Source: Streptomyces sp. NBC_00569 | Lineage (GTDB): Bacteria > Actinomycetota > Actinomycetes > Streptomycetales > Streptomycetaceae | Length of the DNA stretch: 64,000 nt | NCBI RefSeq assembly: GCF_036345255.1 | Contig: NZ_CP107783.1 | Location: 682,001-746,000, forward strand | Direction of reading: 5' to 3' | Part shown: positions 41,492 to 50,262 of the stretch, piece after piece | Numbering within the stretch: position 1 is the first letter of the stretch | Layout of the letters: each line of letters starts with the position of its first letter | Position numbers and translations under genes: made by a program | The notes under the pieces: model-generated | What the model saw: only the letters and a program-made list of their open reading frames with translations | Told to the model about the DNA's origin: nothing | The model's database searches: none

Positions 41492-42050
41492 GTGCGACCG
41501 GTCGGCCCCCGGCTGTCGGCGTACGCCCGCACCGCCCGCGCCTTCCTCGGTGGGGGCGCGACCCTCCTCGTGGCCCGGTCACCGCCGACATCGTGGTGCG
41601 GGCGTTCAAGGGGCACACGTACGAGCTGACCGAGCCGCTGCTCGGTCCGGTGCCCCAGGCCCTCGGGCGGGGCGGGCGCTCGTGGCCCGGCCGAGGCCGT
41701 CCGCTCGCCGGCCGGGTGCGCTGCGGGACGCTCTGCGAGGCATCAATCCGGACCTCGCCCGCGGCAGACGAATCGCCGTGGCCGGCCCGTCCGGCTCGGG
41801 GAAGACCACCCTCGCCCTGATCCAGCTGCGCTTCCTCGACCAGACCTCGGGTGCGGTCCCCGGGCCGGTGCCGGTCCCCGGGCAGTCGCCTCGGACGACG
41901 TACCCAGGGTGACCGGGCTGTGCGCGAAGGACGCTCATGTCTTCGACAGGTTCCGTACGACCCCGCTGGTCACCCACCGCGGTGCCGGCTCCGGAGTGCC
42001 GCCGCCGAGGGGATCCTGATCCTCGACCTCCGGATCGCCGAGCGCGGCAG
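41492..42050 (+). pseudogene. Eroded cydDC (cytochrome bd assembly ABC exporter)
   Basis: Directly after cydB a GTG at 41492 opens VRPVGPRLSAYARTARAFLG, which fits a CydD N-terminus, then loses frame (ADIVVRAF follows in another frame). After a large deletion, LRDALRGINPDLARGRRIAV leads into a CydC-type P-loop (GPSGSGKTTL at about 41788) and QLRFLDQTSGAV. GLCAKDAHVFDRF appears in a third frame, then ILILDLRIAERG. The ABC signature and most membrane segments are missing. A typical fused CydCD gene is about 3.5 kb; only about 0.55 kb remains. CydDC exports thiols and heme-related ligands needed for bd assembly. Confidence 0.8.
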
Positions 42051-42223
42051 CCGGACCGGGCCGGGCGGCCGGGCGGACGGCTCCGTGACCTGCGGCTGCG
42101 CGAGCGGCGGGCGGACGCCCTGGTTGCCGCGGGCGACGGTGCCAGCGGGCGGGTAGCGCCCATTGATCGACCGGCATAGCCTGGCTGAAAGTGCCATTTT
42201 GTCGGCCTTATGCCCGTCATCGC

Positions 42224-44557
42224 ATGGTCGAAGGGTTGAGTGTCTTGAGTATCGACAGTGAGGCGCCGGAAGAACTGGAACCCCGGGTGGGGCCCATCGC
42301 CAAGGAGGATCCGGAGTATCACCCGTACCACCACCCGGCCGCCGGCTGGGGTGCCGCGAAGAGCGTGACCCAGTTCCTCGTGCGCGAGCGTGAGCTGGTG
42401 GACGGCCCACGCGCGATCATGAAGATGAACCACGAGAACACGGGCTTCGACTGTCCCGGTTGCGCGTGGCCGGACGACACCAAGGGCTTGAAGCTCGACA
42501 TCTGCGAGAACGGCATCAAGCACGTCACGTGGGAGATGACGCGCAAGCGCGTCGAGCCGGAGTTCTTCGCCGCCCACACGGTCACCGAGCTGTTCGAGTG
42601 GGGCGACTTCGAGCTGGAGGACCAGGGCCGGCTGACCGAGCCGATGGTCTACGACCCCGACACGGACCATTACGTCCCGATCAGCTGGAAGGAAGCGTTC
42701 GAACTCGTCGGCAGCACACTGCGTGGCCTGGAGAACCCGAACCAGGCCTCCTTCTACACATCCGGCAGGCTCGGCAACGAGGCCACGTTCCTCTACCAGC
42801 TGATGGCCCGCGAGCTGGGCACGAACAACCTGCCCGACTGCTCGAACATGTGCCACGAGGCCAGCGGTCGCGCCATGGAGGCGTCCCTGGGAACCGGCAA
42901 GGGAACCGTCGACCTCAAGGACTGGGAGAGCGCCGACGCGCTGTTCATCATGGGCGTCAACGCCGCCTCCAACGCGCCCAGGATGCTCACCGCGCTCGCC
43001 GAGGCGTACCACCGCGGCGCGCAGATCGTGCACATCAACCCGCTCGTCGAGGCGGCCGCCACACGCACCATCGTCCCGCACGACTTCATGGACATGGCGC
43101 TCTTCAAGACGACGAAGACCAGCACCCTGAACCTCCAGGTGCGGATCGGCGGCGACCTGGCGCTCCTGCGCGGCATGGCCAAGGCGGTGCTGGAGGAAGC
43201 CAGGCTGGATCCCAAGGCACTGGACCAGGAGTTCATCGACCGCCACACCACCGGCTTCGACGCGTACCGGGAGTTGTGCGAGAACACGTCCTGGGAGGAG
43301 CTGGAGAGGCAGTCCGGGGTCAGCCGCGACGAAATCCTCAAAGCGGCGCGCGTGTACTGCGACGCCGACCGCAGCATCGTCAGCTGGTGTCTGGGCGTGA
43401 CCCAGCACGAGCACGGCGTCGACACCGTCCGCGAGATCATCAACCTCCTTCTGCTGCGTGGCAACCTGGGACGCGAAGGAGCGGGCCCCTCCCCTGTCCG
43501 CGGTCACAGCAACGTCCAGGGGAACCGCACCTGCGGCATCGATCACCGGCCCGACGACGCGTTCCTCGACCGCCTCGCCGAGTACTGCAAGATCGACCCG
43601 CCGCGTGAGCACGGCCTGGACACCGTCGGCACCATCCAGGCCATGCGCCGGGGCGATGTGAAGGTCTTCGTCGGCATGGGCGGCAACTTCGCGCTCGCCG
43701 CACCGGACTCGGCGATCACCTACGAGGCCCTGCGCAACTGCGACCTCACGGTCCAGGTCAGCACCAAGCTCAACCGCAGCCACCTCGTGCACGGCCGCCG
43801 GGCGCTGATCCTGCCGTGCCTCGGCCGCACCGAGAAGGACCACCAGCGCAAGGGCATCCAGAGCACGTCCGTCGAGGACTCGATGAGCATGGTGCACCTG
43901 TCCGTCGGCATGAAGCGCCCCGCGTCGCCGCACCTGCTGTCCGAGCCCGCGATCGTCGCCGGCATGGCCCGCGCGGCCCTGCCCGCCAGCCCCACGCCGT
44001 GGGAGTGGTACATCGAGGACTACGACCGGATCCGCGACACCATGTCCCAGGCCCTCGACGGGTTCGAGGACTTCAACCGCCGCGTGCGCCTGCCTCTGGG
44101 CTTCCGCCTCAAGCAGCCCGCCCGCGAACTGGTCTTCCTCACCCCGTCCGGCGGCGCGGAGTTCTCCGACGCCGCCCTGCCCGACGTGGTACCGGCGCCC
44201 GGCACCCTGGCACTGGGCACCATGCGCTCCCACGACCAGTGGAACACCACCATCTACTCGGACAACGACCGCTACCGCGGCGTCAAGAACCTGCGCGAGC
44301 TCGTCTTCATGAACGAGGATGACATGCGCGAGCGCGGCATCTCCGAGTTCGACCCCGTCGACATCACCAGCACCGCCAGGGACGGCAGCCACCGCTACCT
44401 CAACGGCTATCTCGCCATCCCGTACGACATCCCGCGCGGCTGCGCGGCCGGGTACATGCCCGAGATGAACGTGCTGTGCGCACTCGTCGACTACAGCACG
44501 CAGAGCGACCAGCCGATCATGAAGCACGTCAAGGTGACCATCGAAGCGGCCACCTGA
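42224..44557 (+). CDS. YdeP/FdhF-type molybdopterin oxidoreductase
   Basis: A 777-residue molybdenum-bis-MGD enzyme of the YdeP family: TGFDCPGCAWPDD, SNMCHEASGRAMEASLGTGK, the molybdopterin segments and the C-terminal molydopterin-dinucleotide-binding domain (LGTMRSHDQWNTTIYSDNDR). E. coli YdeP is linked to acid resistance; the substrate is unknown. The start is uncertain: ATG 42224 lacks a ribosome site, whereas a TTG at 42245 has GAAGGG at a good distance. A terminator hairpin follows its stop. It stands alone. Confidence 0.9.
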   Translation: MVEGLSVLSIDSEAPEELEPRVGPIAKEDPEYHPYHHPAAGWGAAKSVTQFLVRERELVDGPRAIMKMNHENTGFDCPGCAWPDDTKGLKLDICENGIKHVTWEMTRKRVEPEFFAAHTVTELFEWGDFELEDQGRLTEPMVYDPDTDHYVPISWKEAFELVGSTLRGLENPNQASFYTSGRLGNEATFLYQLMARELGTNNLPDCSNMCHEASGRAMEASLGTGKGTVDLKDWESADALFIMGVNAASNAPRMLTALAEAYHRGAQIVHINPLVEAAATRTIVPHDFMDMALFKTTKTSTLNLQVRIGGDLALLRGMAKAVLEEARLDPKALDQEFIDRHTTGFDAYRELCENTSWEELERQSGVSRDEILKAARVYCDADRSIVSWCLGVTQHEHGVDTVREIINLLLLRGNLGREGAGPSPVRGHSNVQGNRTCGIDHRPDDAFLDRLAEYCKIDPPREHGLDTVGTIQAMRRGDVKVFVGMGGNFALAAPDSAITYEALRNCDLTVQVSTKLNRSHLVHGRRALILPCLGRTEKDHQRKGIQSTSVEDSMSMVHLSVGMKRPASPHLLSEPAIVAGMARAALPASPTPWEWYIEDYDRIRDTMSQALDGFEDFNRRVRLPLGFRLKQPARELVFLTPSGGAEFSDAALPDVVPAPGTLALGTMRSHDQWNTTIYSDNDRYRGVKNLRELVFMNEDDMRERGISEFDPVDITSTARDGSHRYLNGYLAIPYDIPRGCAAGYMPEMNVLCALVDYSTQSDQPIMKHVKVTIEAAT

Positions 44558-44579
44558 GCGGGAGACGGGCGAAGGCGGG

Positions 44580-44609
44580 GCCCCGGCCGGGCTGACGACC
44601 GGCCGGGGC
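44580..44609 (+). terminator. Hairpin after the YdeP-type gene
   Basis: GCCCCGGCCGG (44580-44590) pairs with CCGGCCGGGGC (44599-44609) around an 8-nt loop, 23 nt after the stop. It also faces the end of the CrtI-like gene. Confidence 0.85.
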
Positions 44610-44681
44610 TCCGCCGCGTTCGGCGGCAGCGGAAGGGCCGACGGGAGCGGTGTCCGTCGGCCCTCACCTCGTGACGCTGCG

Positions 44682-46111
44682 TCAGACGTCTTGCCGGACT
44701 CCGAGGTGGCGCAGCGCGGACCTCGCCGCGCCGGCACCGCACATGCCGTGCGCGCCCGGGCCGGGCGGGGTGGCGGCGGAACAGATGAACACGCCGGGCA
44801 GGCCGGTGCCGTAGGGGTCGAGAGCGGGGCGCGGGCCGAGGAGAAGGTGCGGGACCGTCTTGGCTCCCGTGAGGATGTCGCCCCCGACGACGTTGGGGTT
44901 GGCCGCGGCGAAGTCGGCGGGCCGGGTGACGTGCCGGCCCACGATGCGTTCACGTACGCCGGGGGCGAAGCGCTCGAACTGGCGCGGAGGATCGCCTCGG
45001 TGGCGTCCGCGTCGTAGCCGTACGGGACGTGGGCGTAGGCCCAGACGGGGTGGACGTCTCCGACCGAGCGGGAGGGGTCGGCCAGGTACTGCTGGCCGAC
45101 CAGGACGAAGGGGCGCTCGGGCATCCGTCCGGCCCCGACGTCCCGCTCCCCACGTGCCACGTCGGCGAGCGGCCCGCCGAGGTGGACCGTGCCGGAGCGT
45201 CGTGCGTCCGCGTTCGTCCAGGGCACGCCGCCCTCGACGGCCAGGTCGATCTTGAAGGCGCCGGGGCCGCGGCGGAAGTGCCGGTAGGCGGATCGCACAC
45301 GGGCGGGAAGCCGGTCTCCGTAGATGCGGGCGATCTGGCCGGGGTCGAGGTCGAGGAGGGTCACGTCGGCGGGCGGGATCTGCGAGGAGCGGGTGATGCG
45401 CACGCCGGTGTGGATCGTGCCGCCGTACTCACCCAGTACCTTCTCGAGGCTGCGGGCGATGGACTGTGACCCGCCCTCGGCGACGGCCCATCCGGCGGCG
45501 TGACCGGCGGTGAGGATGCCCAGGCCGATCGCCGAGGTGAACGGGCGGGTCAGCGGGCGGAACGCGTGCGCCGCGACGCCGGCCCACAGGGCTTGTGCCT
45601 GGGGGGTTCTGAAGAGCCGTGCGAGGAGGGTGGCGGGCAGCGGGGTCGGCAGGCCGAAGCGGGCGAGCAGCAGCGGGTGCGTCGGGATCCGCAGCAGGGG
45701 GCGCATGACGTCCTGGGCCAGCGCGTCCCAGTGCCGCACCGGCGTTTCGAAGAGTGCCCGATACCGTCCGGCGTCGGCGCCCAGTATGCGGGCGGTTTCC
45801 TCGACGGACCGCATCAGCACCCCCGCGCTGCCGTCGTCCAGCGGGTGTACGCAGTCGATGTCCGCCGACTTCCAGCGCAGGCCGTGCCGTTCGAGGTCCA
45901 GTGAGCGAAGCGCCGGCGAGGTGACGGCCATGGGATGGATGGCCGAGCAGAGGTCGTGCAGGAGGCCGGGCAGGATGGCCTCGTGGCTGCGGGTGCCGCC
46001 GCCGACCTCGTCCGCGGCTTCGAGGAGTGTGACCTCGAGTCCCGCCTTCGCGAGCAGGGCCGCGGCGGCGAGCCCGTTGGGCCCGCCGCCGACGATGACG
46101 GCGGACGTCAT
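44682..46111 (-). pseudogene. CrtI/phytoene-desaturase-like FAD oxidoreductase, single-base frameshift
   Basis: From ATG 46111 the N-terminal 375 or so residues are a good FAD/NAD(P) oxidoreductase of the phytoene-desaturase-like group: AVIVGGGPNGLAAAALLAKA and VGGGTRSHEAILPGLLHDLC, with TAGHAAGWAVAEGGSQSIAR later. Near 44979-44984 the frame changes; the other frame continues FERFAPGVRERIVGRHVTRP, PNVVGGDILTGAKTV and the C-terminal FAD motif GVFICSAATPPGPGAHGM, ending at 44682. Adding one G/C pair there gives RAQFERFAPG and an intact 476-residue protein. It is either a recent pseudogene or a read error in a G-run. Its start overlaps the stop of the small gene upstream. Confidence 0.85.
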
Positions 46112-46308
46112 GACGCCGTGTCCATGGGCGACGGACCCTCGACGGAGCCGGCCGCGTCGGGCACAGGCCGCAGCGGGTGCGGGGACCACACCACGTAGCC
46201 CGGGTGGTCCGGGCCGTCGGTGGGCCAGGGCTGCCGGGTCACCGTGTCGCGCACCTTGACGTGACCGCGTTCCAGCAGGCCGAGGGCGGCGTCGTGGACC
46301 TCATACAT
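46108..46308 (-). CDS. Small protein coupled to the CrtI-like gene
   Basis: A 66-residue hydrophilic protein starting MYEVHDAALGLLERGHVKVR and containing PGYVVWSPHPLRP. Its stop overlaps the ATG of the CrtI-like gene as ATGA, the main reason to believe it. The ribosome site is weak and the frame stays open upstream to 46452, so the start is uncertain. The family is not recognised and nothing suggests a membrane location. Confidence 0.5.
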   Translation of the reverse strand: MYEVHDAALGLLERGHVKVRDTVTRQPWPTDGPDHPGYVVWSPHPLRPVPDAAGSVEGPSPMDTAS

Positions 46309-46429
46309 CTGAGTCTGCCGGTGAACCGGACGACCTGCCGCCCGATGGCCGGAATCCTCCCGGCCGTACGCGATCGTGGCGGCCACACTGGCGTAGCCGG
46401 CGCAGGCCGGGCTGCGCGGAGCCACCCCT

Positions 46430-46634
46430 GCACGAGACGCTACGGTCCGCACCCACCACCACGGCTACGCGGCCGCGCCCCAGGCGATGAGTCTGCACCG
46501 CCACTCCGTCCGGTACCGGATGCAGCAGGCGACGGTGCTGCTGCCACACGGCGCCCACAGCCTGCGCGACGACTTCGACGTCCGCGCCGCGCCGCTCGCC
46601 GCGCAGTGGCTGGGCGGCGCGTCCTCACGTGACG
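46430..46634 (+). pseudogene. C-terminal PucR-type HTH remnant
   Basis: One frame reads VRTHHHGYAAAPQAMSLHRHSVRYRMQQATVLL and then GAHSLRDDFDVRAAPLAAQWLG. This matches the C-terminal HTH of PucR/CdaR regulators (LHLHRHTVRYRL..., then DDRLDV..ALLACRWLG). No N-terminal domains are found upstream, and the frame runs on into the lipoprotein gene on the other strand. It is a fossil of a PucR-type regulator; that family often controls purine or ureide catabolism. Confidence 0.65.
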
Positions 46635-46653
46635 GATCCCTCGCGCCCGCCGC

Positions 46654-47280
46654 TCACTTGCCGGTGCCGACGGGGTCGACGGTGATGGCAGGGCCGGAGC
46701 CGTCGGAGACGGGAACGTTGATGCTCACGGGCAGGGTGTGGGAGTGCGTCTCGTTGGGCGGGGTGACGACGAGGCTGGTGAAGGTGACGCCGGAGCCGCC
46801 GGAGTCGTTCGACGGGTAGTGGAGCGTGAAGCGGGTCTCCTCGCCCGCCTTGACGCTGACGCTCGGCGGGGCGAGCTTGCTACGCTCGGCGCTGACCGTG
46901 CCGTCCTTGCCCTTGAGGTCGGCTCCGGGGAACCCCTTGAGGGTGCAGGTGGCGGTACCGGTGTTCTTGAGGTTCACGATGAGCGTGCCCTCGGCCATCC
47001 CGCCGGAGCTGCTGAAGGCGAGCTGGGAGGTCCGGCAGGCACCCGTGGCCGTTCCTGAGGCCGCGCCGGAAGCACCCTCGGCGCTCGCGTCGGATCCCGC
47101 CGTGCCGGCGCCCTTGCCGGTGGACGCGCTGCTGCCGCCGGAGTCCTGGGAACCGGAGCTCTGGGCGGAAGAGGAGGAGTCGTCCGACCCGGCCGAGGAG
47201 TCGTCGCCGCTCTGGCAGGCGGTGAGCGAGAGGCCCGCTGCTACGGCGACGGCGAGGAGGGAGAACTTCTGGACGCGCAT
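46654..47280 (-). CDS. DUF4232 lipoprotein
   Basis: A 208-residue lipoprotein: signal peptide with lipobox LTAC (Cys22), a 55-residue Ser/Gly/Ala/Asp-rich linker and a C-terminal DUF4232 domain (CRTSQLAFSSSGGMAEGTLI, then CTLKGFPGADL). DUF4232 is common in secreted actinobacterial proteins of unknown function. A row of 11-bp repeats lies 54-120 bp upstream of its start. Confidence 0.88.
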   Translation of the reverse strand: MRVQKFSLLAVAVAAGLSLTACQSGDDSSAGSDDSSSSAQSSGSQDSGGSSASTGKGAGTAGSDASAEGASGAASGTATGACRTSQLAFSSSGGMAEGTLIVNLKNTGTATCTLKGFPGADLKGKDGTVSAERSKLAPPSVSVKAGEETRFTLHYPSNDSGGSGVTFTSLVVTPPNETHSHTLPVSINVPVSDGSGPAITVDPVGTGK

Positions 47281-47333
47281 GGGGGGATCCCTTTCAGGGT
47301 GTGTCCGCTCACTCGTCTCGAGCGAGTCGTACT

Positions 47334-47403
47334 GATCGCTTGCCGATCGGTCGCAGATCGATTGAAGATCGGTTGCCGATCGCTAGTTGATCATCTTCTG
47401 ATC
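47334..47403. repeat. Seven GATC words at exact 11-bp spacing
   Basis: GATC starts at 47334, 47345, 47356, 47367, 47378, 47389 and 47400. The first five units read GATCG(G/C/A)TTGCC-like; the last two are more diverged. The array is upstream of the DUF4232 gene. An 11-bp period places each unit on about the same helix face. SARP-type activators bind direct repeats with this period. Confidence 0.88.
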
Positions 47404-47553
47404 ATTGAGACCCTGACGGCGCGGACACCGTTCCGTTCAACCACCCTCTAATACATGCCTGTTACAGACGCATACTCTCGCGCCCCTGCTCGGGGCAGCT
47501 CCCGAGGCAGATGCGCTCTACCACGGGAGCTCCTCCATGGCGTCGGTCCGGCT

Positions 47554-48648
47554 CTACTCCTGAAGCTCCATGACGTCCGCCACCACGCAGCCCACGTTGT
47601 CGGGGCCGCCGATGCCGTTGGCGAGGGCCACCAGGGCGCGGACCGTCTCGTCGGGCTCCCTGGTCTCGGCGAGCACGCGCAGGATGTCTTCGCCCGGCAC
47701 GACGGTCGACAGTCCGTCGGAGCAGAGCAGGTACCGGTCTCCGTGCTGCGCGTCGTGCAGGCGCAGGTCCGGGGTCCCGTCGGCTCCTTGCCCAAGGGCC
47801 CGCGTCAGGAGCGACCGCTGGGGGTGGGAGAGGGCCTCTTCAGGGGTGATGCGCCCTTCGTCGACCATCGACTGGACGAGCGTGTGATCGTGCGTGATCT
47901 GGAACAGCTCCCCGGCGCGCAGGAGATAGACGCGGGAGTCACCGATGTGTACGAGGGCCAGTTGCGCGCCGGTCCAGAGCATCGCGGTCAGTGTCGTCCC
48001 GGCCTCTGCCCGGGAGGCCTCGTCGGACGAGGAGCCGCTCGACGGAACGCCGTGTACGGCGTTCTTGGCTTCTTCGACGGCGTCTTCGAGGACGTTGAGG
48101 AGATCGCCTGCGGGGACGCGGTCGGTCTCGAGGCGCTTGAGTACGTCGACAGCCGCGGCGCTCGCGGTGGCTCCCTCGCTGCCGTAGCCATCGGCGACGG
48201 CGAGCAGTCGGGCCCCGGCGTACGCGGTGTCCTGGTTGCTCTCACGGACGAGGCCCGTGTCGGAGAGTGCGGCGTAACGGATTCCCAGGGGCTTGGTGGT
48301 CGGAGACATGGCGGGGTCCTTCCAGGACAGATGGTCGATGAGGAAGGTGGCGAGGTCCCGCCGTGCGGCGGTGTCGGCTTCGACCTGAGCCCAGAACGCG
48401 CGGATCTCCTGTGCCGCCCCGGCCGCATCCAGCGTGCAGACGTGCTGGATGCGGGCCAGGGGCATTCCCAGACGCCGGAGCCAGGCGACGAGCCGGGCCT
48501 GGTCGAGCTGGTCCCGTGCGTAGAGGCGGTAGCCGGTCACCGGGTCGACACGAGCGGGGTTCAGCAGACCGAGCTCGTCGTACAGACGAAGCGCCTTCGG
48601 CGACAGCCGGGACGCCTTCGCGAACGCGCCGATGGTCAGCAGCCCCAT
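47554..48648 (-). CDS. MerR regulator fused to PP2C phosphatase
   Basis: A 364-residue fusion. Residues 3-70 are a MerR winged helix (LTIGAFAKASRLSPKALRLY, DPVTGYRLYARDQL), residues 71-110 a probable helical dimerisation segment, and residues 120-364 a PP2C-type Ser/Thr phosphatase with RESNQD, VADGYG (Asp153-Gly154), HIGDSRVYLLR, CSDGLS and DNVGCVV. All main metal-binding aspartates appear present. It may dephosphorylate proteins while bound to DNA. ATG 48648 follows GAGGAG. A GNAT gene lies upstream on the same strand with about 145 bp between. Confidence 0.9.
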   Translation of the reverse strand: MGLLTIGAFAKASRLSPKALRLYDELGLLNPARVDPVTGYRLYARDQLDQARLVAWLRRLGMPLARIQHVCTLDAAGAAQEIRAFWAQVEADTAARRDLATFLIDHLSWKDPAMSPTTKPLGIRYAALSDTGLVRESNQDTAYAGARLLAVADGYGSEGATASAAAVDVLKRLETDRVPAGDLLNVLEDAVEEAKNAVHGVPSSGSSSDEASRAEAGTTLTAMLWTGAQLALVHIGDSRVYLLRAGELFQITHDHTLVQSMVDEGRITPEEALSHPQRSLLTRALGQGADGTPDLRLHDAQHGDRYLLCSDGLSTVVPGEDILRVLAETREPDETVRALVALANGIGGPDNVGCVVADVMELQE

Positions 48649-48792
48649 GCTCACTCTCCTCCTCGTGCCGAGCACGTCGCCCGGCCCCACCGATGCTGCG
48701 GCCTCCCCCAAGGTGAAGGTCAACCGCGCACGTTCCTTGCCCTGTCGGAGCAAGGGGAGTTGGTGGCGTCGGGACACTTCCGACCTGGCGGA

Positions 48793-49131
48793 TCAGGCCA
48801 GTTCGGCCTCCAACCATTGCAGGACGTCGGGGGTGACCGGGTCGGTGATGTCGGCGAACTCCTCATGGCTCTTGAGGAACTTGGCCACGTAGGGGCAGAC
48901 GGGGACGATCCTCTTCCCGAGCTTGCGCACGTCGGTGAGTGCCTCCTGGACAAGCCGGCCGGCCAGGCCCTGTCCGGCATACGCCTCGCCGACTTCCGTG
49001 TGGAAGAAGACGCGTTGCACGCCGTGGTCGCGGAAGGCGGTCAGGCCGGCACGTACGCCGTCGACCCGTATCTCGTAGCGATGCCGCTCGTCGTTCCGCT
49101 CGACGGAGGGAACGGGGAAAGGCTGGGTCAT
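48793..49131 (-). CDS. YjdJ-type GNAT acetyltransferase
   Basis: A 112-residue short GNAT of the COG2388 type: FFHTEVGEAYAGQGLAGRLV is the acetyl-CoA loop and GKRIVPVCPYVAKFLKSHEE the conserved C-terminal segment. ATG 49131 has AAAGGA upstream. It follows the pirin gene by 19 nt on the same strand, so the two are likely cotranscribed. Confidence 0.88.
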   Translation of the reverse strand: MTQPFPVPSVERNDERHRYEIRVDGVRAGLTAFRDHGVQRVFFHTEVGEAYAGQGLAGRLVQEALTDVRKLGKRIVPVCPYVAKFLKSHEEFADITDPVTPDVLQWLEAELA

Positions 49132-49150
49132 CGGGTTCCTTTCGAAGGGG

Positions 49151-50140
49151 TCAGCGACGCGGAGGGTTCTTGCGCGGCGCGATGGTGGCATGAGGCAGAG
49201 CGGGAGCGGGGAGACGGTCTCCGGGGTAGCCCTCGACTGCGCCGAAACGCTCCGAGGCGCTCTCCCATTCCTCTCGCGCCCGGACGATGTCCTCGTGGCT
49301 GCGGCCGATGAAGTTCCACCACATCACGATTTCCTCCTCGAACGGCGGTCCACCGAGGAGGACGGTCCGAGCCGTCTCGTACGACTCGTTGACGAGGGAC
49401 AGGGTGTCGACGCCGGGGTGGACATATCCCAGGTCCGCGGGGCGCAGCAGGGTGCCGGCCACCCGGACGTCCCCGTGGTCCACGAGTAGACCGTGCTCGA
49501 AGTCGGCGTCCACGGCGAGCATGAGCGACGCACGCGGCGCGAGCGTGATCTCGGCGCCGAGCAGGGGCGTGAAGGTCGGCACGGGGGAGGCGGAGCCGGC
49601 GAGAGCACCCAGGAAGACCCTGATCTCGGCGCCCTCCCTTCGCACCGGCTCGGGCACATGGTGCTGGAAGTCCCGCCCGGTGTGCCGGTGTTCCTCGGGC
49701 AGCGCCACCCACAGCTGGACGCCGTGCAGGGTCGTGGTGCGTGGGGTGGAGACCTCGGTGTGGCTGATGCCGTGGCCGCCCGTCATGAGGTTGAGCTCGC
49801 CGGGCCGTACGTAGGCGTGGCTGCCGAGGCTGTCGCGGTGCTCGATCTCCCCGCTGAACAGCCAGCTCACCGTCTGCAGTCCGGTATGAGGATGCGGTGC
49901 GACATCCATGCCGCCCGTGCGGCCGACATCGTCGGGGCCGTAGTGGTCGGCGAAACACCAGGCACCGATGAGGGTCCGGGATCGCTGCGGGAGCGTACGT
50001 CGCACGGTCATCGCCCGCGGCCCGCCGAGCGGGACATCGCGCGGGGCGAGTACGTCGATCCGTGGACCCGTGGCCGGCCGTTCGCCTGCCGCCCCGGATC
50101 CGCCACGCCCTCCGGCCTGATCAACTTCCGCGTCACTCAT
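49151..50140 (-). CDS. Pirin-family protein
   Basis: A 329-residue pirin: metal-site histidines in [15 protein letters not shown] and [13 protein letters not shown], and a bicupin C-half with [20 protein letters not shown]. Bacterial pirins act as quercetinase-like dioxygenases or regulators of metabolism under oxidative stress. ATG 50140 follows GGAGGAGG. It is divergent from an AhpD-like gene, a common pairing, with an A/T-rich promoter region between. Confidence 0.9.
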   Translation of the reverse strand: MSDAEVDQAGGRGGSGAAGERPATGPRIDVLAPRDVPLGGPRAMTVRRTLPQRSRTLIGAWCFADHYGPDDVGRTGGMDVAPHPHTGLQTVSWLFSGEIEHRDSLGSHAYVRPGELNLMTGGHGISHTEVSTPRTTTLHGVQLWVALPEEHRHTGRDFQHHVPEPVRREGAEIRVFLGALAGSASPVPTFTPLLGAEITLAPRASLMLAVDADFEHGLLVDHGDVRVAGTLLRPADLGYVHPGVDTLSLVNESYETARTVLLGGPPFEEEIVMWWNFIGRSHEDIVRAREEWESASERFGAVEGYPGDRLPAPALPHATIAPRKNPPRR

Positions 50141-50249
50141 CGCGGTCACCTCCTCCAAGCATGATAGTTTTATGTTCAACAACTTGGCCGATCTTAGAAC
50201 ACGTAACGGCCCCGCGTACACATCGGAGCAAGGGCGCCGCGAGCGGCCC

Positions 50250-50256
50250 GGAGGAG
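50250..50256 (+). promoter_or_regulatory. Ribosome site that sets a TTG start
   Basis: GGAGGAG lies 6 nt before TTG 50263 and is the only good ribosome site for the AhpD-like gene. It identifies TTG as the start. Confidence 0.7.
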
Positions 50257-50262
50257 TCCACG

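Noticed and set aside
41606..44680. Minus-strand open frame continuing from the CrtI-like gene across the YdeP-type gene
   Set aside because: After the frameshift the product has no protein features and lies opposite a well-supported molybdoenzyme gene. Only the part from 44982 to 46111 belongs to the oxidoreductase.
46487..46819. Stand-alone 110-residue gene from ATG 46487
   Set aside because: Only the first 50 residues resemble PucR; the rest is antisense to the DUF4232 gene. It is better read as a fossil ending near 46634.
47334..47403. CRISPR-like array
   Set aside because: The 11-bp period is too short for repeat-spacer units, and the repeats diverge without spacers. It is treated as an operator array.
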